NCBI GenBank assembly: GCA_965277415.1
Contig: CBDICS010000035.1
Coordinates: forward strand, 29,294-93,293
Length of the DNA: 64,000 nucleotides
Reading direction: 5' to 3'
DNA from: JAHDHW01 sp965277415
GTDB taxonomy: Bacteria; Bacteroidota; Bacteroidia; Chitinophagales; Saprospiraceae
Shown: positions 36,003-45,361 of the stretch, one piece after another
Numbering within the stretch: the first letter of the stretch is position 1
Layout: each line of letters begins with the position of its first letter
Notes under the pieces: generated by a model
What the model saw: only the letters and a program-made list of their open reading frames with translations
Told to the model about the DNA's origin: nothing
Databases searched by the model: none
Made by a program: the position numbers and the translations under genes

Positions 36003-39000
36003 TGTACCTGTGAATTGAATTTTACAGCGGTACAAACGACTGGCTGTGATCTTATGGATAGTGTGGCGGTTTCTTTGACAATAACTGCGATTAACTTCGG
36101 AGCTTCTGGTTTTAATGTTTTAGTAGATGGTCAAGTTCTTACATCGGGCCCTTATGATTATGATGGTAGTGGAACAACATTATTAGATATAAATATTTTA
36201 GGAGATGGAGCAGAGCATATCGTAGAAATAATTGACGTTGAAGATAATGCATGTACAGTGAGTCAAATAATTACGACAGAAAATTGTATCTGTGATTTAA
36301 ATATTACTGCAAGTCAAACCAGTACTTGTGATGATGATGAAATAATAAACTACCAAATATCTGTTATTTCTGAAAACCCCAGCTTGGATGGATTTAATAT
36401 TATCGTAGATGGAGCAATTATTATGGGAAGCCCATTTATGTATGATGTGAGTGGTACAACAATATTAAATATACAATTAAACGGAGATGGACAAAATCAC
36501 TCCATTGAAGTTCAAGACTTAAATGATCTTGATTGTTCTAGTATAATAAATGTAAGTGCTCCTGATTGTACATGTAGTCTTGATTTGACAGCGATACAAA
36601 ATGGGGATTGTGAAAACGGAGATGTTGAGTACATTTTAACCATAACAGATACCTATGGGAGTCCTGAAGGTTTTAATGTGTACATTGATGGTGGCTTAGT
36701 TGGTGGTAGTCCTTTTATGTATGATATGTCAGGTACGACCTCTTTGAGTTTGCCTATAACTGGAGATAATACCAATCATGAAATAGAAATAGTCGATGCG
36801 AGTACTAACTGTATGGTTGCTACAACGGTACTTACACCAGATTGCACTTGTTCAGTAAGCTTGTCTGCATCTCAAAGTGCAGATTGCGATGCATCTGGAG
36901 TATCAACATGGACATTGACAATCGAAGATGAAAATGGGAGTACTGAGGGATTTAATCTATATGTAAATGGAAATTTGGCAGCGGGTAGCCCATTTGTATA
37001 TTCTGCTTTAGGAACAACCTTGGTAGATTTATCTATTCCAGGGGATGGAGGACTTTATGAAATTTCATTATTAGATGTTGGTGTACCAGATTGTGCAGCC
37101 ATAGTTGAAATAAGTGCTCCTGATTGTACATGTAGCCTTGATTTGACAGCCATACAAAATGGTGATTGTGAAAACGGTGATGTTGAGTACGTTTTAACCA
37201 TAACAGATACCTATGGGAGTCTTGAAGGTTTTAATCTATATGTAGATGGTAGTTTGACTAGTGGTAGTCCTTTTATGTATGATGTGTCAGGTACGACCTC
37301 TTTGAGTTTATCCATAACTGGAGATAATACCAATCATGAAATAGAAATAGTCGATGCGAGCACTAATTGCATGTCTTCGACAATCGTACTTACTCCAGAC
37401 TGTACTTGTTTAGTAAATTTATCTGCGTCACAAAGTATAGAATGCGATGCATCAGGAGTATCAATATGGACCTTGACAATTGAAGATGAAAATGGGAGTG
37501 CTGAAGGATTTGACTTATATGTAAATGGAAATTTAGTAGCAGGTAGCCCATTTGTATATTCTGCTTTAGGAACAACCTTAGTAGATTTATCTATTCCAGG
37601 AGATGGGGGGGGGTATGAAGTATCATTATTTGATATTGGAATGCCAGCTTGTACTGCTTTGATCGAAATAATGGCACCTGATTGTACATGTAGCCTTGAT
37701 TTAACAGCGGTACAAAGTGGTGATTGTGAAAACGGTGATGCTGAGTACGTTTTAACGATAACAGATACCTATGGAAGCCCTGAAGGTTTTAATGTGTACA
37801 TTGATGGTGGCTTAGTTGGTGGTAGTCCTTTTATGTATGATATGTCAGGTACGACCTCTTTGAGTTTGCCTATAACTGGAGATAATACCAATCATGAAAT
37901 AGAAATAGTTGATGCAAGTACAAACTGTATGGCCACGACAATTGTACTGACACCAGATTGTACTTGTTCGGTAAGTTTATCTGCATCCCAAAGTACAGAT
38001 TGCGATGCGTCAGGAATTTCAATATGGACCTTGACAATCGAAGAAGAAAATGGTAGTACCGTCGGATTCGATTTATATGTAAATGGAAATTTGGTAGCAG
38101 GCAGCCCATTTGTTTATTCTGCTTTAGGGACGACTTTAGTGGACTTACCGATCCTCGGAGATGGTGGGATTTATGAAATATCATTGCTGGATGTTGGTAT
38201 GCCGGATTGTGCGGCGATTGTTGAAATAATGGCACCTAATTGTACTTGTAGCCTTGATTTGACAGCGATACAAAATGGTGATTGTGAAAACGGTGATGTT
38301 GAGTACGTTTTAACCATAACAGAAAACTTTGGTAGTCCTGATGGCTTCAATTTATACTTAGATGGTACTTTGATTAGTGGTAGTCCTTTTATGTACGATA
38401 TGTCAGGTACGACATCTATGAGTTTGTCTATAACTGGTGATAATACCAATCATGAAATAGAAATAGTTGATGCTGATGGTACTACCTGTACTGCCACTAC
38501 GATTGTACTGCCACCAGATTGTACTTGTTCAGTAAGCTTATCGGCATCCCAAAGTACAGATTGTGATGATCTTGGTATTTCTATTTGGACAGTGACTATA
38601 AATGAAATGAATGGAAGTCCTAATGGGTTTAATTTATACATCAATGGAAACCTCGTAACAGGTAGTCCATTTTTATATTCTGAATTAGGAACAACCTTAG
38701 TTGATATACCTATTCCAGGAGATGGTTTGGACTATGAAATTTCACTTGTTGATGTAGATATGGCAACTTGTATAGCTTTGACAGAGATAACTGCTCCAGA
38801 TTGTACTTGTGAATTAATGTTGAGCGCTAACCAAAATGGGGATTGCGAAAATGGAGAAGTAGTATATAATCTAGTGATAACAGATACCTATGGTAGTCTA
38901 GATGGTTTCAATGTATTCTTAGATGGTAACCTTGTGAGCGGAAGTCCTTTTATGTATAATGTGTCAGGTACGACAACCTTGAATCTATCCGTAATCGGAG

Positions 39001-40196
39001 ATAATACCAATCACGAAATAGAAATAGTCGATGCCAGTGGGGAATGTACAGCAGAAACAATTATTTTGACTCCAGATTGTCATTGTGAGTTGATGGGTAC
39101 AGCAAGTTTGATTTCTGCTTGTAATGAGGATCAATTAACGACTTGGTCTTTAGCGATCACTGCTCAAAATCCAGGGATAGATGGCTTTGATATCTTTATT
39201 GATAATGAACTTGCTAATCCATTGGGATATATTTACACAGGGACTATTACATTTGTAGAGATTGAATTGCCAGGTGATGGAAATGATCACGAAATAATAA
39301 TTCAAGATAAAGCAGATAATAATTGCTTTGTTACGATAACAGTCACAAGTTTAGATTGCCATTGTAATTTAATAGCAGAAACGATCAGTGCCTCTCCTTG
39401 TAATGAAGATGGAGAAGTTTTAATATTAGGTAGTTTGGTGCATGAATTGGTTTTTTCTTCAGGGTTTAGAGTTTATGTAAATGGAGTAGAGGCAATAGAA
39501 AGCCCTTTCCTGTATGAAACAGATAACTTTAGCAATTTTGAGATTTTACTTCCTGGAGATGGCAATACGCATCTTATTGAAATTCAAGATGAAGATGATG
39601 ATACTTGTATCACATCAACTAGTATTACTGTACCTGATTGTTCTACTACAGTATCGAATTGTGAGTTAACAATTTCTGGAATCTTGATTGATGATTGTGA
39701 GGATGATGCTTTTGGATTTGATATACAATTTACAGGACCTCAAGACCCACAAGCAGAATATAATATTCTTTTGAATAATGAGATTTATGAAGGTTCGCCC
39801 TTTAATTATCACAGTTCAGGTTCGAACATTATACATTTAGAAGCAGAATGTGATACTATTGATCTTCAAATAGTTGATTTGCAAGTCGATGCTTGTCAAA
39901 TTGATACGACGATCATTCCTTCATTTGCCCCAGGGCGATTTGTAATCTATCCCAATCCGATTTTTACTGAACTCTCGGATTTGATTATTGAAGGTATAGA
40001 TGTAGAAGACCATGATCGTTTGCTGAGAGTGAATTTATATGATGTGTTAGGTAAAAACCTATTTGAGACACGTCTGACAGGTAAACCGAAAATGACTCTG
40101 GATATGAGAGAGCTTAATTTATCAGCAGCGGTCTACTATATAACCATTGGGAGTAATGCGAAATACCATGCGAAATTAGTTGTTTTGACTAGGTGA
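35670..40196 (+). CDS. Giant metalloprotease-adhesin, C-terminal part with T9SS sorting domain
   Basis: Intact frame of 1508 codons; the true in-frame part begins about 35705. It carries about fifteen further repeats of ~94 residues. Each starts CxC and has the core GFNVYIDGGLVGGSPFMYD, then SGTT, GDG or GDN, and H-E-I-D near the end. From CTCSLDLTAIQNGDC on they again alternate in pairs (SLDLTAIQ type, SVSLSASQ type). The last ~85 residues (FVIYPNPIFTELSDLIIEGI ... AKLVVLTR) are a type A C-terminal sorting domain, so the product is exported by the type IX system. With frameshifts repaired the protein would be about 2,900 residues. Likely role: cell-surface protease or adhesin. Confidence 0.85.
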   Translation: MWKMMNVCRVLWITTEDCICDISFTAVAVGGCTATDSILYTLTITSENGSDVGFNVIVDGVGDVNNPYTYDASGTTVLTISLPGDASDHTISVVDAVDNLCEDNTTVTTIDCTCELNFTAVQTTGCDLMDSVAVSLTITAINFGASGFNVLVDGQVLTSGPYDYDGSGTTLLDINILGDGAEHIVEIIDVEDNACTVSQIITTENCICDLNITASQTSTCDDDEIINYQISVISENPSLDGFNIIVDGAIIMGSPFMYDVSGTTILNIQLNGDGQNHSIEVQDLNDLDCSSIINVSAPDCTCSLDLTAIQNGDCENGDVEYILTITDTYGSPEGFNVYIDGGLVGGSPFMYDMSGTTSLSLPITGDNTNHEIEIVDASTNCMVATTVLTPDCTCSVSLSASQSADCDASGVSTWTLTIEDENGSTEGFNLYVNGNLAAGSPFVYSALGTTLVDLSIPGDGGLYEISLLDVGVPDCAAIVEISAPDCTCSLDLTAIQNGDCENGDVEYVLTITDTYGSLEGFNLYVDGSLTSGSPFMYDVSGTTSLSLSITGDNTNHEIEIVDASTNCMSSTIVLTPDCTCLVNLSASQSIECDASGVSIWTLTIEDENGSAEGFDLYVNGNLVAGSPFVYSALGTTLVDLSIPGDGGGYEVSLFDIGMPACTALIEIMAPDCTCSLDLTAVQSGDCENGDAEYVLTITDTYGSPEGFNVYIDGGLVGGSPFMYDMSGTTSLSLPITGDNTNHEIEIVDASTNCMATTIVLTPDCTCSVSLSASQSTDCDASGISIWTLTIEEENGSTVGFDLYVNGNLVAGSPFVYSALGTTLVDLPILGDGGIYEISLLDVGMPDCAAIVEIMAPNCTCSLDLTAIQNGDCENGDVEYVLTITENFGSPDGFNLYLDGTLISGSPFMYDMSGTTSMSLSITGDNTNHEIEIVDADGTTCTATTIVLPPDCTCSVSLSASQSTDCDDLGISIWTVTINEMNGSPNGFNLYINGNLVTGSPFLYSELGTTLVDIPIPGDGLDYEISLVDVDMATCIALTEITAPDCTCELMLSANQNGDCENGEVVYNLVITDTYGSLDGFNVFLDGNLVSGSPFMYNVSGTTTLNLSVIGDNTNHEIEIVDASGECTAETIILTPDCHCELMGTASLISACNEDQLTTWSLAITAQNPGIDGFDIFIDNELANPLGYIYTGTITFVEIELPGDGNDHEIIIQDKADNNCFVTITVTSLDCHCNLIAETISASPCNEDGEVLILGSLVHELVFSSGFRVYVNGVEAIESPFLYETDNFSNFEILLPGDGNTHLIEIQDEDDDTCITSTSITVPDCSTTVSNCELTISGILIDDCEDDAFGFDIQFTGPQDPQAEYNILLNNEIYEGSPFNYHSSGSNIIHLEAECDTIDLQIVDLQVDACQIDTTIIPSFAPGRFVIYPNPIFTELSDLIIEGIDVEDHDRLLRVNLYDVLGKNLFETRLTGKPKMTLDMRELNLSAAVYYITIGSNAKYHAKLVVLTR

Positions 40197-40355
40197 TTTA
40201 GAACTTAGGGCCACTCACTACATGCCAATCGCAAGCTTATCTATTATACTGATATTGAATTGGTTTGGAAAGCCCCAAATTACTTCGCATTAGGTATAAA
40301 TATAAATTGAGTAAAAATAAATAATCAACTTTTGTAAAAATACTGGAAGCAAGGT

Positions 40356-40486
40356 TTCACAAAGCCCTTTAGGACTAATCACAAGACCGAAGGTCGATCA
40401 CTAAATCACATAGTCAGAATGACTAATCACTACCTCACAAGCGAAGCGATCACCAAATCACATAGTCCGTAGGGCTGATCACCATA
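40356..40486. repeat. Hairpin-GATC array, copy 4
   Basis: Units AAGCCCTTTAGGACTAATCAC, GACCGAAGGTCGATCAC, AGTCAGAATGACTAATCAC, AAGCGAAGCGATCAC and AGTCCGTAGGGCTGATCAC. It is preceded at 40226 by CAATCGCAAGCTTATCTAT, shared with 47383. It fills the 325-base gap between the giant gene and the LamG gene. Confidence 0.75.
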
Positions 40487-40521
40487 ATATCGTTCTTACA
40501 ATCGAATTGTCATGATACTCA

Positions 40522-41277
40522 CTAAGTCGCACAATCTTGAGCCGCTTTTTCAATTGGATTTAAAAGATATAATTCAAAGGCCTCTTCATCTGTCAAAGCC
40601 CTGTTGTAAACCCTTAGTTCATCAAGAACACCTTTGAATCGAACAGCTCTACCAATTTGGATACAAGGACTATTAGAAAAAGAAAGAACCGCATCATTTG
40701 AAAGATCAATACCATTACATCTAAAACCCTCTTTCATAGGGATGCCATTGATATAAGTATACGCTCGAGTACCTCTTCGACTAAGCGTTATTTGTTTCCA
40801 GCCTTCTCCTCCTGTACTTGGTGAAATATCTCCATAATCTTTTATTGGGGTTTCGTTGACTTCTGTTGTTACTCGTTTTAGATTTTGATCTAAACGGAAA
40901 TCCAGCGTATTGTTTTTTTCACAATCTACTCGTTTAGATAAAAGACTTTGTGTGATGACGGAATATTGATTGGCTTTGAAATAAAAACTTACCGTAAAAT
41001 CTGAAGTTGAAAAATAGCGATTGACAATACCTTCAAATTCAACATAATCATTGATGCCATCAAAGAGCAGTCCCTCATCTTCAATTCCACACCAACAGCC
41101 CATATCTCCATATAAAGTACCATGAGAGTCATTGCCACTTTCATCTCGTGCATCACAATCATTGAATGTATAATACGCAATAAGACCACGAGTCAAATCA
41201 ATTTCGGGAGTGTTAAGTGATATAGAGGAAAGAAATAAAACCAATAGACCTAAGACACCATATCTCAAAATGTTCAT
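40522..41277 (-). CDS. Secreted LamG-like (concanavalin A-like) domain protein
   Basis: 251 residues. Signal peptide at the N terminus (GVLGLLVLFLSSISLN). The rest is one LamG/jellyroll domain: LIAYYTFNDCDARDESGNDS, HGTLYGD, GLLFDGINDYVEF, FTVSFYFKAN, then ITLSRRGTRAYTYINGIPMK and GVLDELRVYNRALTDEEAFE. Several cysteines (CDA, CWC, CEK, CNG, CIQ) could pair in an extracytoplasmic setting. No T9SS tail; location is periplasm or surface. These domains bind carbohydrates or matrix; the ligand is unknown. Confidence 0.82.
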   Translation of the reverse strand: MNILRYGVLGLLVLFLSSISLNTPEIDLTRGLIAYYTFNDCDARDESGNDSHGTLYGDMGCWCGIEDEGLLFDGINDYVEFEGIVNRYFSTSDFTVSFYFKANQYSVITQSLLSKRVDCEKNNTLDFRLDQNLKRVTTEVNETPIKDYGDISPSTGGEGWKQITLSRRGTRAYTYINGIPMKEGFRCNGIDLSNDAVLSFSNSPCIQIGRAVRFKGVLDELRVYNRALTDEEAFELYLLNPIEKAAQDCAT

Positions 41278-41340
41278 AGTAAAGTCATTTTAAAGCAAAG
41301 CAAATAAATTAAATCGATCTGGCTTTTGAGATATTTTAAG

Positions 41341-41385
41341 GACTTGTCCAAACTTTATTGTCGAAGGCGAAATCAAGCTTTTAAG
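41341..41385. repeat. GTCC...TTGTCGAAGG element, copy 1
   Basis: GACTTGTCCAAACTTTATTG then TCGAAGGCGAAATCAAGC. Related copies are at 47296 and 59752. It lies in the 334-base gap upstream of the LamG gene; no coding sequence was seen there. Confidence 0.65.
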
Positions 41386-41565
41386 ATATGATTTCACCGC
41401 TCGAAGAAAGGAATGAACCGACTGGATTCATTGCTTTGGACTGGTTCTAAGATACAGAATATTAGGGAAAGTAGCAATTGATTTACTCCTACAGGAACAG
41501 AAGCAATAATCTATAAAATAGTAAAGAGGAGAATAACTAAGCCCTCACTTAAGGATATTATTGTT

Positions 41566-41603
41566 ATGTAGGTTATGTAGTTTTATGGCCACATAACCTA
41601 CAT
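41566..41603 (-). terminator. Hairpin after the T9SS-cargo gene
   Basis: ATGTAGGTTATGT and ACATAACCTACAT form a perfect 13-bp stem with a 12-nt loop, 9 bases beyond the stop of the minus-strand gene. No clear T tract. Confidence 0.6.
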
Positions 41604-41611
41604 GAAATATT

Positions 41612-42814
41612 CTACTGTTTAATAAACCTTGAAGTTTTTGATTTGAAACCATTTGTCATTTTGACAAAATAATGGCCACTTTGAAGATTGCTGATATCAA
41701 AGTTAATTTGAGTATCACCACTTGCTAAAGTTTGACTCATCACTAATCGACCTAGTATATTAAATACTTCAAGATGAGTCTCATTATTCAATTCTTCATT
41801 AATGGAGAATTGAACACTTGACTTTGCTAATGTTGGACGTACTTCTAATACAATATCTGAACTCAAGCTTACGGCCTCTATTGAACTAAAAGTAAAGTTT
41901 CCATCAAGGTCTACCTGACGTAGACGATAGTAGTTTATGCCCTTAGTAGCATCTTTATGAATAAAGTTATAGAATTGTGATTCATTGGAATTCAATGCAC
42001 CCTGGACCATTCCAATATTAATAAAATCACGACCGTCTATACTGTGTTCAATTACAAAGTAGTCATTATTTTCTTCTGCCGTCGTTGACCAATCTAAAAC
42101 TACTGATTTAGTGTCCATAGATTTGGCAGAAAATGAAGTCAGCGAAACAGGAAGGGGAGCTGGAAAAACGACATCCACGATGATTTCAGAAATACTAATT
42201 GTCTCATCTGATGATGAATTAGTTTGTCTTAATGCAATTCTACTGACGGCGTCTCCTGTTCCACTAAGGTCTGCCCCATTAATGCTGGTACTCATTTCAT
42301 TTACTGGATCCACCCATAATGTTGTACTATTATTATCAATATCGTATTCTACTACTACAGTATATGTGGTGTTAAAACTAAGATCACTGGCCCAGGTGGC
42401 TTCTGCGGTACTATTTTCAGTAGCGATTCCTACAGAATAGTCACCCGCTGCAGATGGAGGAACAATATCTACCCTAGCTACAAAAGTACTTGTGTTAAAG
42501 TGTACGAAGTATTCACTATCTGTACCTGAAATAGCTGAATTATCATTAACTGAAAGTTCAAGACTATAATAAACAGAACCAGAACTTTGAGAACTAAAAG
42601 AAGCATTAACATCTTCTCTTGATCCACTACCATGAGTTAAGATCGCATTATTGGATGTTACTTGAACGGCATTTGCCCCGCCACCGCTATGAGCTGACCA
42701 AGCAGCATTAGCGGTAAGGTCTCCATCGGTATAACTGAAATTTTCTACAAATAATTGAGCAGATACGATAAGGATCGACAAAGAAAGAATAGAGGTAAGT
42801 AAAATTCTCTTCAT
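41612..42814 (-). CDS. Secreted protein with T9SS sorting domain
   Basis: 400 residues. Signal peptide (LSILIVSAQ, ~19). Residues ~20-210 are beta-rich and resemble a LamG/ConA-like module of the FVENFSYTDGDLTANAAW type common in Bacteroidota secreted proteins. Residues ~225-310 resemble a fibronectin III-like linker (LTSFSAKSMDTKSVVLDWST, YYRLRQVDLDGNFTFS). The last ~75 are a type A sorting domain (STLEVFNILGRLVMSQTL-like, ending SKTSRFIKQ). It is an extracellular protein of unknown ligand, exported by the GldM/GldN-containing system encoded 2.5 kb away. Confidence 0.8.
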   Translation of the reverse strand: MKRILLTSILSLSILIVSAQLFVENFSYTDGDLTANAAWSAHSGGGANAVQVTSNNAILTHGSGSREDVNASFSSQSSGSVYYSLELSVNDNSAISGTDSEYFVHFNTSTFVARVDIVPPSAAGDYSVGIATENSTAEATWASDLSFNTTYTVVVEYDIDNNSTTLWVDPVNEMSTSINGADLSGTGDAVSRIALRQTNSSSDETISISEIIVDVVFPAPLPVSLTSFSAKSMDTKSVVLDWSTTAEENNDYFVIEHSIDGRDFINIGMVQGALNSNESQFYNFIHKDATKGINYYRLRQVDLDGNFTFSSIEAVSLSSDIVLEVRPTLAKSSVQFSINEELNNETHLEVFNILGRLVMSQTLASGDTQINFDISNLQSGHYFVKMTNGFKSKTSRFIKQ

Positions 42815-43095
42815 GATTTTTGTTTTTATTATTTTAATCTATCTATTTGTTTTATTTAAAACGATTTTGATCTAAACATCTCGTAAAGGCCTTTTAATCT
42901 TGGGTCTTAGTGGAAAATAGATACTTTTCATTGACCAAATACAAAATACCCCTATCGTAGGTTAAGCGAATATTTAGTTAAAGCGATGAAATCGTAAAAT
43001 TCAGTACAAGTGACTGTGTTAGGTGGTTTTTTAGAGCGGAAATCTTAAATAAGCAATAAGCTTATTTACAGTGTAAAAATACAATTATATACCTA

Positions 43096-44013
43096 TTAAA
43101 AAAGCTCAATAAGATAAAATAAATAAAACATTAACAAAACTAAGCCCTCCCAGCGGGAGATACTACGAGAGATTGTCATAAAAGCAAATAAAAGAGTCAT
43201 CACAACCATCAAAGGAAGGCTAAAATTAATTATTGATGGAGAAATGGTAAGTTCGCCCAAAAAAGAAGGGATGCTCATGACCGCATAGGTATTGAAAATA
43301 TTAGATCCCAGCACATTTCCGATAGCTATTGATGTTTTTCCTTTGCGGGCAGCATTGAGGCTTACAATAACTTCTGGAAGTGAAGTACCTAAGGCAACCA
43401 AGGATAGGGCAATTACATCAGAGTCAATACCCATTCTTTGGGAGAGATTTGAGATGGCTTGAATCGTGAAATCAGCGCTTAGCCAAACGAAAACACCTGC
43501 TGCAATTAAAATTAAATAGGTTTTTATAGAGGCTTTTTTACGAAACTCATCATCATTGCCACTATCAGTTCGCAAGGAATAAACTAAAAAAATGATGATC
43601 CCAAATAAAAATAATATGCCTTCAGGAAGGCTGAAAACCTGATCTCTCAAAACAAACCATAGAAAGAATGCAGATCCTATTAAAAATGGGAGATCAATTT
43701 TCCAAATGGACTTAGGGACTTTAATCTCTCCAACCAAGACAACCACAAAACCTAAGACCAGAGCAATATTTGTAATATTAGATCCGACTACATTACCCAC
43801 CACAATCCCTGGTTCTCCATTAAAAACACCAGCAATAGAAGTTGCTAATTCAGGAAGAGAAGTCCCAAATGCTACAATGGTCACACCTATGATAAAAGGA
43901 GATATACCTAGAGAAAGCCCTATTTCTTCTGCGGAATCAATAAAATAATCTGCTGCTTTGAGTAGAACCGCCAGACTAATTATAAACAAACCTAAATTGA
44001 GAAGTATACCCAT
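43096..44013 (-). CDS. Calcium/sodium antiporter (CaCA family, YrbG-like)
   Basis: 305 residues, ~10 membrane segments. Both alpha repeats of the CaCA superfamily are present: ATGTSLPE-type FGTSLPELATSIAGVFNG then GNVVGSNITNIALVLG in the first half, and LGTSLPEVIVSLNAARKG then GNVLGSNIFNTYAVM in the second. The conserved acidic Glu in each GTSLPE and the polar GS-N motifs form the ion pathway in known structures. It exchanges Ca2+ for Na+ or H+ across the inner membrane. Single gene; a TCAG-rich hairpin region lies upstream. Confidence 0.92.
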   Translation of the reverse strand: MGILLNLGLFIISLAVLLKAADYFIDSAEEIGLSLGISPFIIGVTIVAFGTSLPELATSIAGVFNGEPGIVVGNVVGSNITNIALVLGFVVVLVGEIKVPKSIWKIDLPFLIGSAFFLWFVLRDQVFSLPEGILFLFGIIIFLVYSLRTDSGNDDEFRKKASIKTYLILIAAGVFVWLSADFTIQAISNLSQRMGIDSDVIALSLVALGTSLPEVIVSLNAARKGKTSIAIGNVLGSNIFNTYAVMSIPSFLGELTISPSIINFSLPLMVVMTLLFAFMTISRSISRWEGLVLLMFYLFYLIELF

Positions 44014-44121
44014 ATATTTATTTGCTCAAATTTGCGGTGCAAAGCTACATTTTTTTCAGCTAGTCATCTAGTGTTAGGAGTTTTTTGTGACTGGAATATG
44101 TATTTCTTCGATAAAATAGGT

Positions 44122-44368
44122 AGGTCAGATGGTCAGATGGTCAGAAGGTCAGATGGTCAGAAGGTCAGATGGTTAGGTAAGTCAGATGGTCAGAAGGTCA
44201 GGTAAGTCAGAGTGGTCAGAAGGTCAGGTAAGTCAGATGGTCAGAGCCTCTGCTCCCCTGACTACTCTGCCCCCCTGACTACTCTGACTTACCTGACTAC
44301 TCTGACTTACCTGACTACTCTGCCCCTCTGACTACTCTGACTACTCTGACCTCCTGACTTACCTGACT
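44122..44368. repeat. TCAG-type low-complexity hairpin region, copy 1
   Basis: About 110 bases of GGTCAGATGGTCAGAAGGTC-like repeats are followed by about 130 bases of CTGACTACTCTGACTTACC-like repeats, the reverse complement. The whole can fold as a long slipped hairpin. A shorter version lies at 56641. It fills most of the 355-base gap after gldN and ends 1 base before its stop codon. Confidence 0.85.
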
Positions 44369-45172
44369 CTAATAACTCCACAAGTCGTGTTCAAAATTAA
44401 AAAGCTCTTGTTTGATTTTTTCTGCTTCGAGTAATTTATCAACACCTGTTGCGTATTCTTGAATTCGATCATCTCGAACATTGGATTCTTTATATATATA
44501 ACTTGAAAACATTCGCATCTCAAAAAGGTCATCCCATGAAGTAAGTGCTCGATCATTGACAGAATTGAAAACTTGCTCTTTGGCAAACAAGGCTCTACAG
44601 TCTGGATAATACACCCAAAATAATGGCCTTTCAAATTTAAAATTATCATTGTCATCAAATACTTCTATCATAGGCGCCAAACCAATTATTCGGACTTTCA
44701 TGGTACTTGTGTTTTCATCAAAATACCAGACTTCCTTTATTCGGAATCGTTTGACATCTTCATAGTTGATGATATCTTCTATCACTTTTAATTCACTGGT
44801 ATAATCTAATGGGTTTAAGATTTCTACTGTATCTGTTTTATAAAAAACGCTGCGGATTTCATCACTGTCCATTTGTTGTAAAAACTTATCATCTTCTACA
44901 CTATATAAATTAAGGTTCCCTTCTATTGCCGCCGTCTCAATTATTTTGAAAAAAGGAGCCTCAGGATATATAAAAGGTAAGTTCATCTTTTCACGAACAT
45001 CAATGATTCGCCAGATTCTTTTTTCCCACATGATATCGGCCTCTCTCAAGGGTTGATAGGCCAAAACCTTTCTGTTCTTAATTAGTTTTCGTTCAACAAT
45101 ATCATCCAGTGGTTGACTAAAAATATTGGAACTGAAGCTTAGGATAGCTATTACAAAAAATACTTGTTTCAT
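44369..45172 (-). CDS. gldN: Gliding motility / type IX secretion protein GldN
   Basis: 267 residues from ATG 45172. The frame is open 37 codons further up, but that stretch overlaps a terminator hairpin, while this start gives a signal peptide (KQVFFVIAILSFSSNIFSQ). GldN is a periplasmic partner of the GldK ring under the outer membrane and essential for type IX secretion. Family features visible: PLREADIMWEKRIWRIIDVR, then EKMNLPFIYPE, YFDENTSTMKVRIIGLAP, FWVYYPDCRALFAKEQVFN, and SYIYKESNVRDDRIQEY. gldM lies upstream with ~190 bases between them. Confidence 0.92.
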   Translation of the reverse strand: MKQVFFVIAILSFSSNIFSQPLDDIVERKLIKNRKVLAYQPLREADIMWEKRIWRIIDVREKMNLPFIYPEAPFFKIIETAAIEGNLNLYSVEDDKFLQQMDSDEIRSVFYKTDTVEILNPLDYTSELKVIEDIINYEDVKRFRIKEVWYFDENTSTMKVRIIGLAPMIEVFDDNDNFKFERPLFWVYYPDCRALFAKEQVFNSVNDRALTSWDDLFEMRMFSSYIYKESNVRDDRIQEYATGVDKLLEAEKIKQELFNFEHDLWSY

Positions 45173-45204
45173 TTTATCTGTTTTAATTAAGTTTATAGTC
45201 CATC

Positions 45205-45250
45205 GTCTAAAAAAGACCTCTGAAGTCCAGCCGGGCGGACTCCAAGAGGC
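45205..45250 (-). terminator. Intrinsic terminator or attenuator between gldM and gldN
   Basis: Read on the minus strand, CCTCTTGGAGTCC and GGACTTCAGAGG form a GC-rich stem around GCCCGGCT, followed by TCTTTTTT. It stands ~110 bases past the gldM stop and ~35 before the gldN start. It suggests reduced or separate transcription of gldN. Confidence 0.65.
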
Positions 45251-45361
45251 AGGTACCCCATGCTTAGAACAATAGAAAGACACCTAATAACTCGCCGGTA
45301 TCTCCCGTATTGTAAGGAGTAGAATCATCCGTATATTTTTTGCTGTGGTATGATTTGGGCC

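Noticed and set aside
33675..38644. Several 60-120-codon minus-strand frames across the giant repeat gene
   Set aside because: They recur at the same place in every repeat, so they are antisense shadows of the repeated coding sequence.
44122..44368. TCAG-type repeats as a possible CRISPR array
   Set aside because: Units are only 8-13 bases with no unique spacers, and the second half is simply the reverse complement of the first; no cas genes.
45173..45283. 37-codon upstream extension of gldN
   Set aside because: It contains the terminator hairpin, and the downstream ATG at 45172 gives a proper signal peptide matching GldN proteins.
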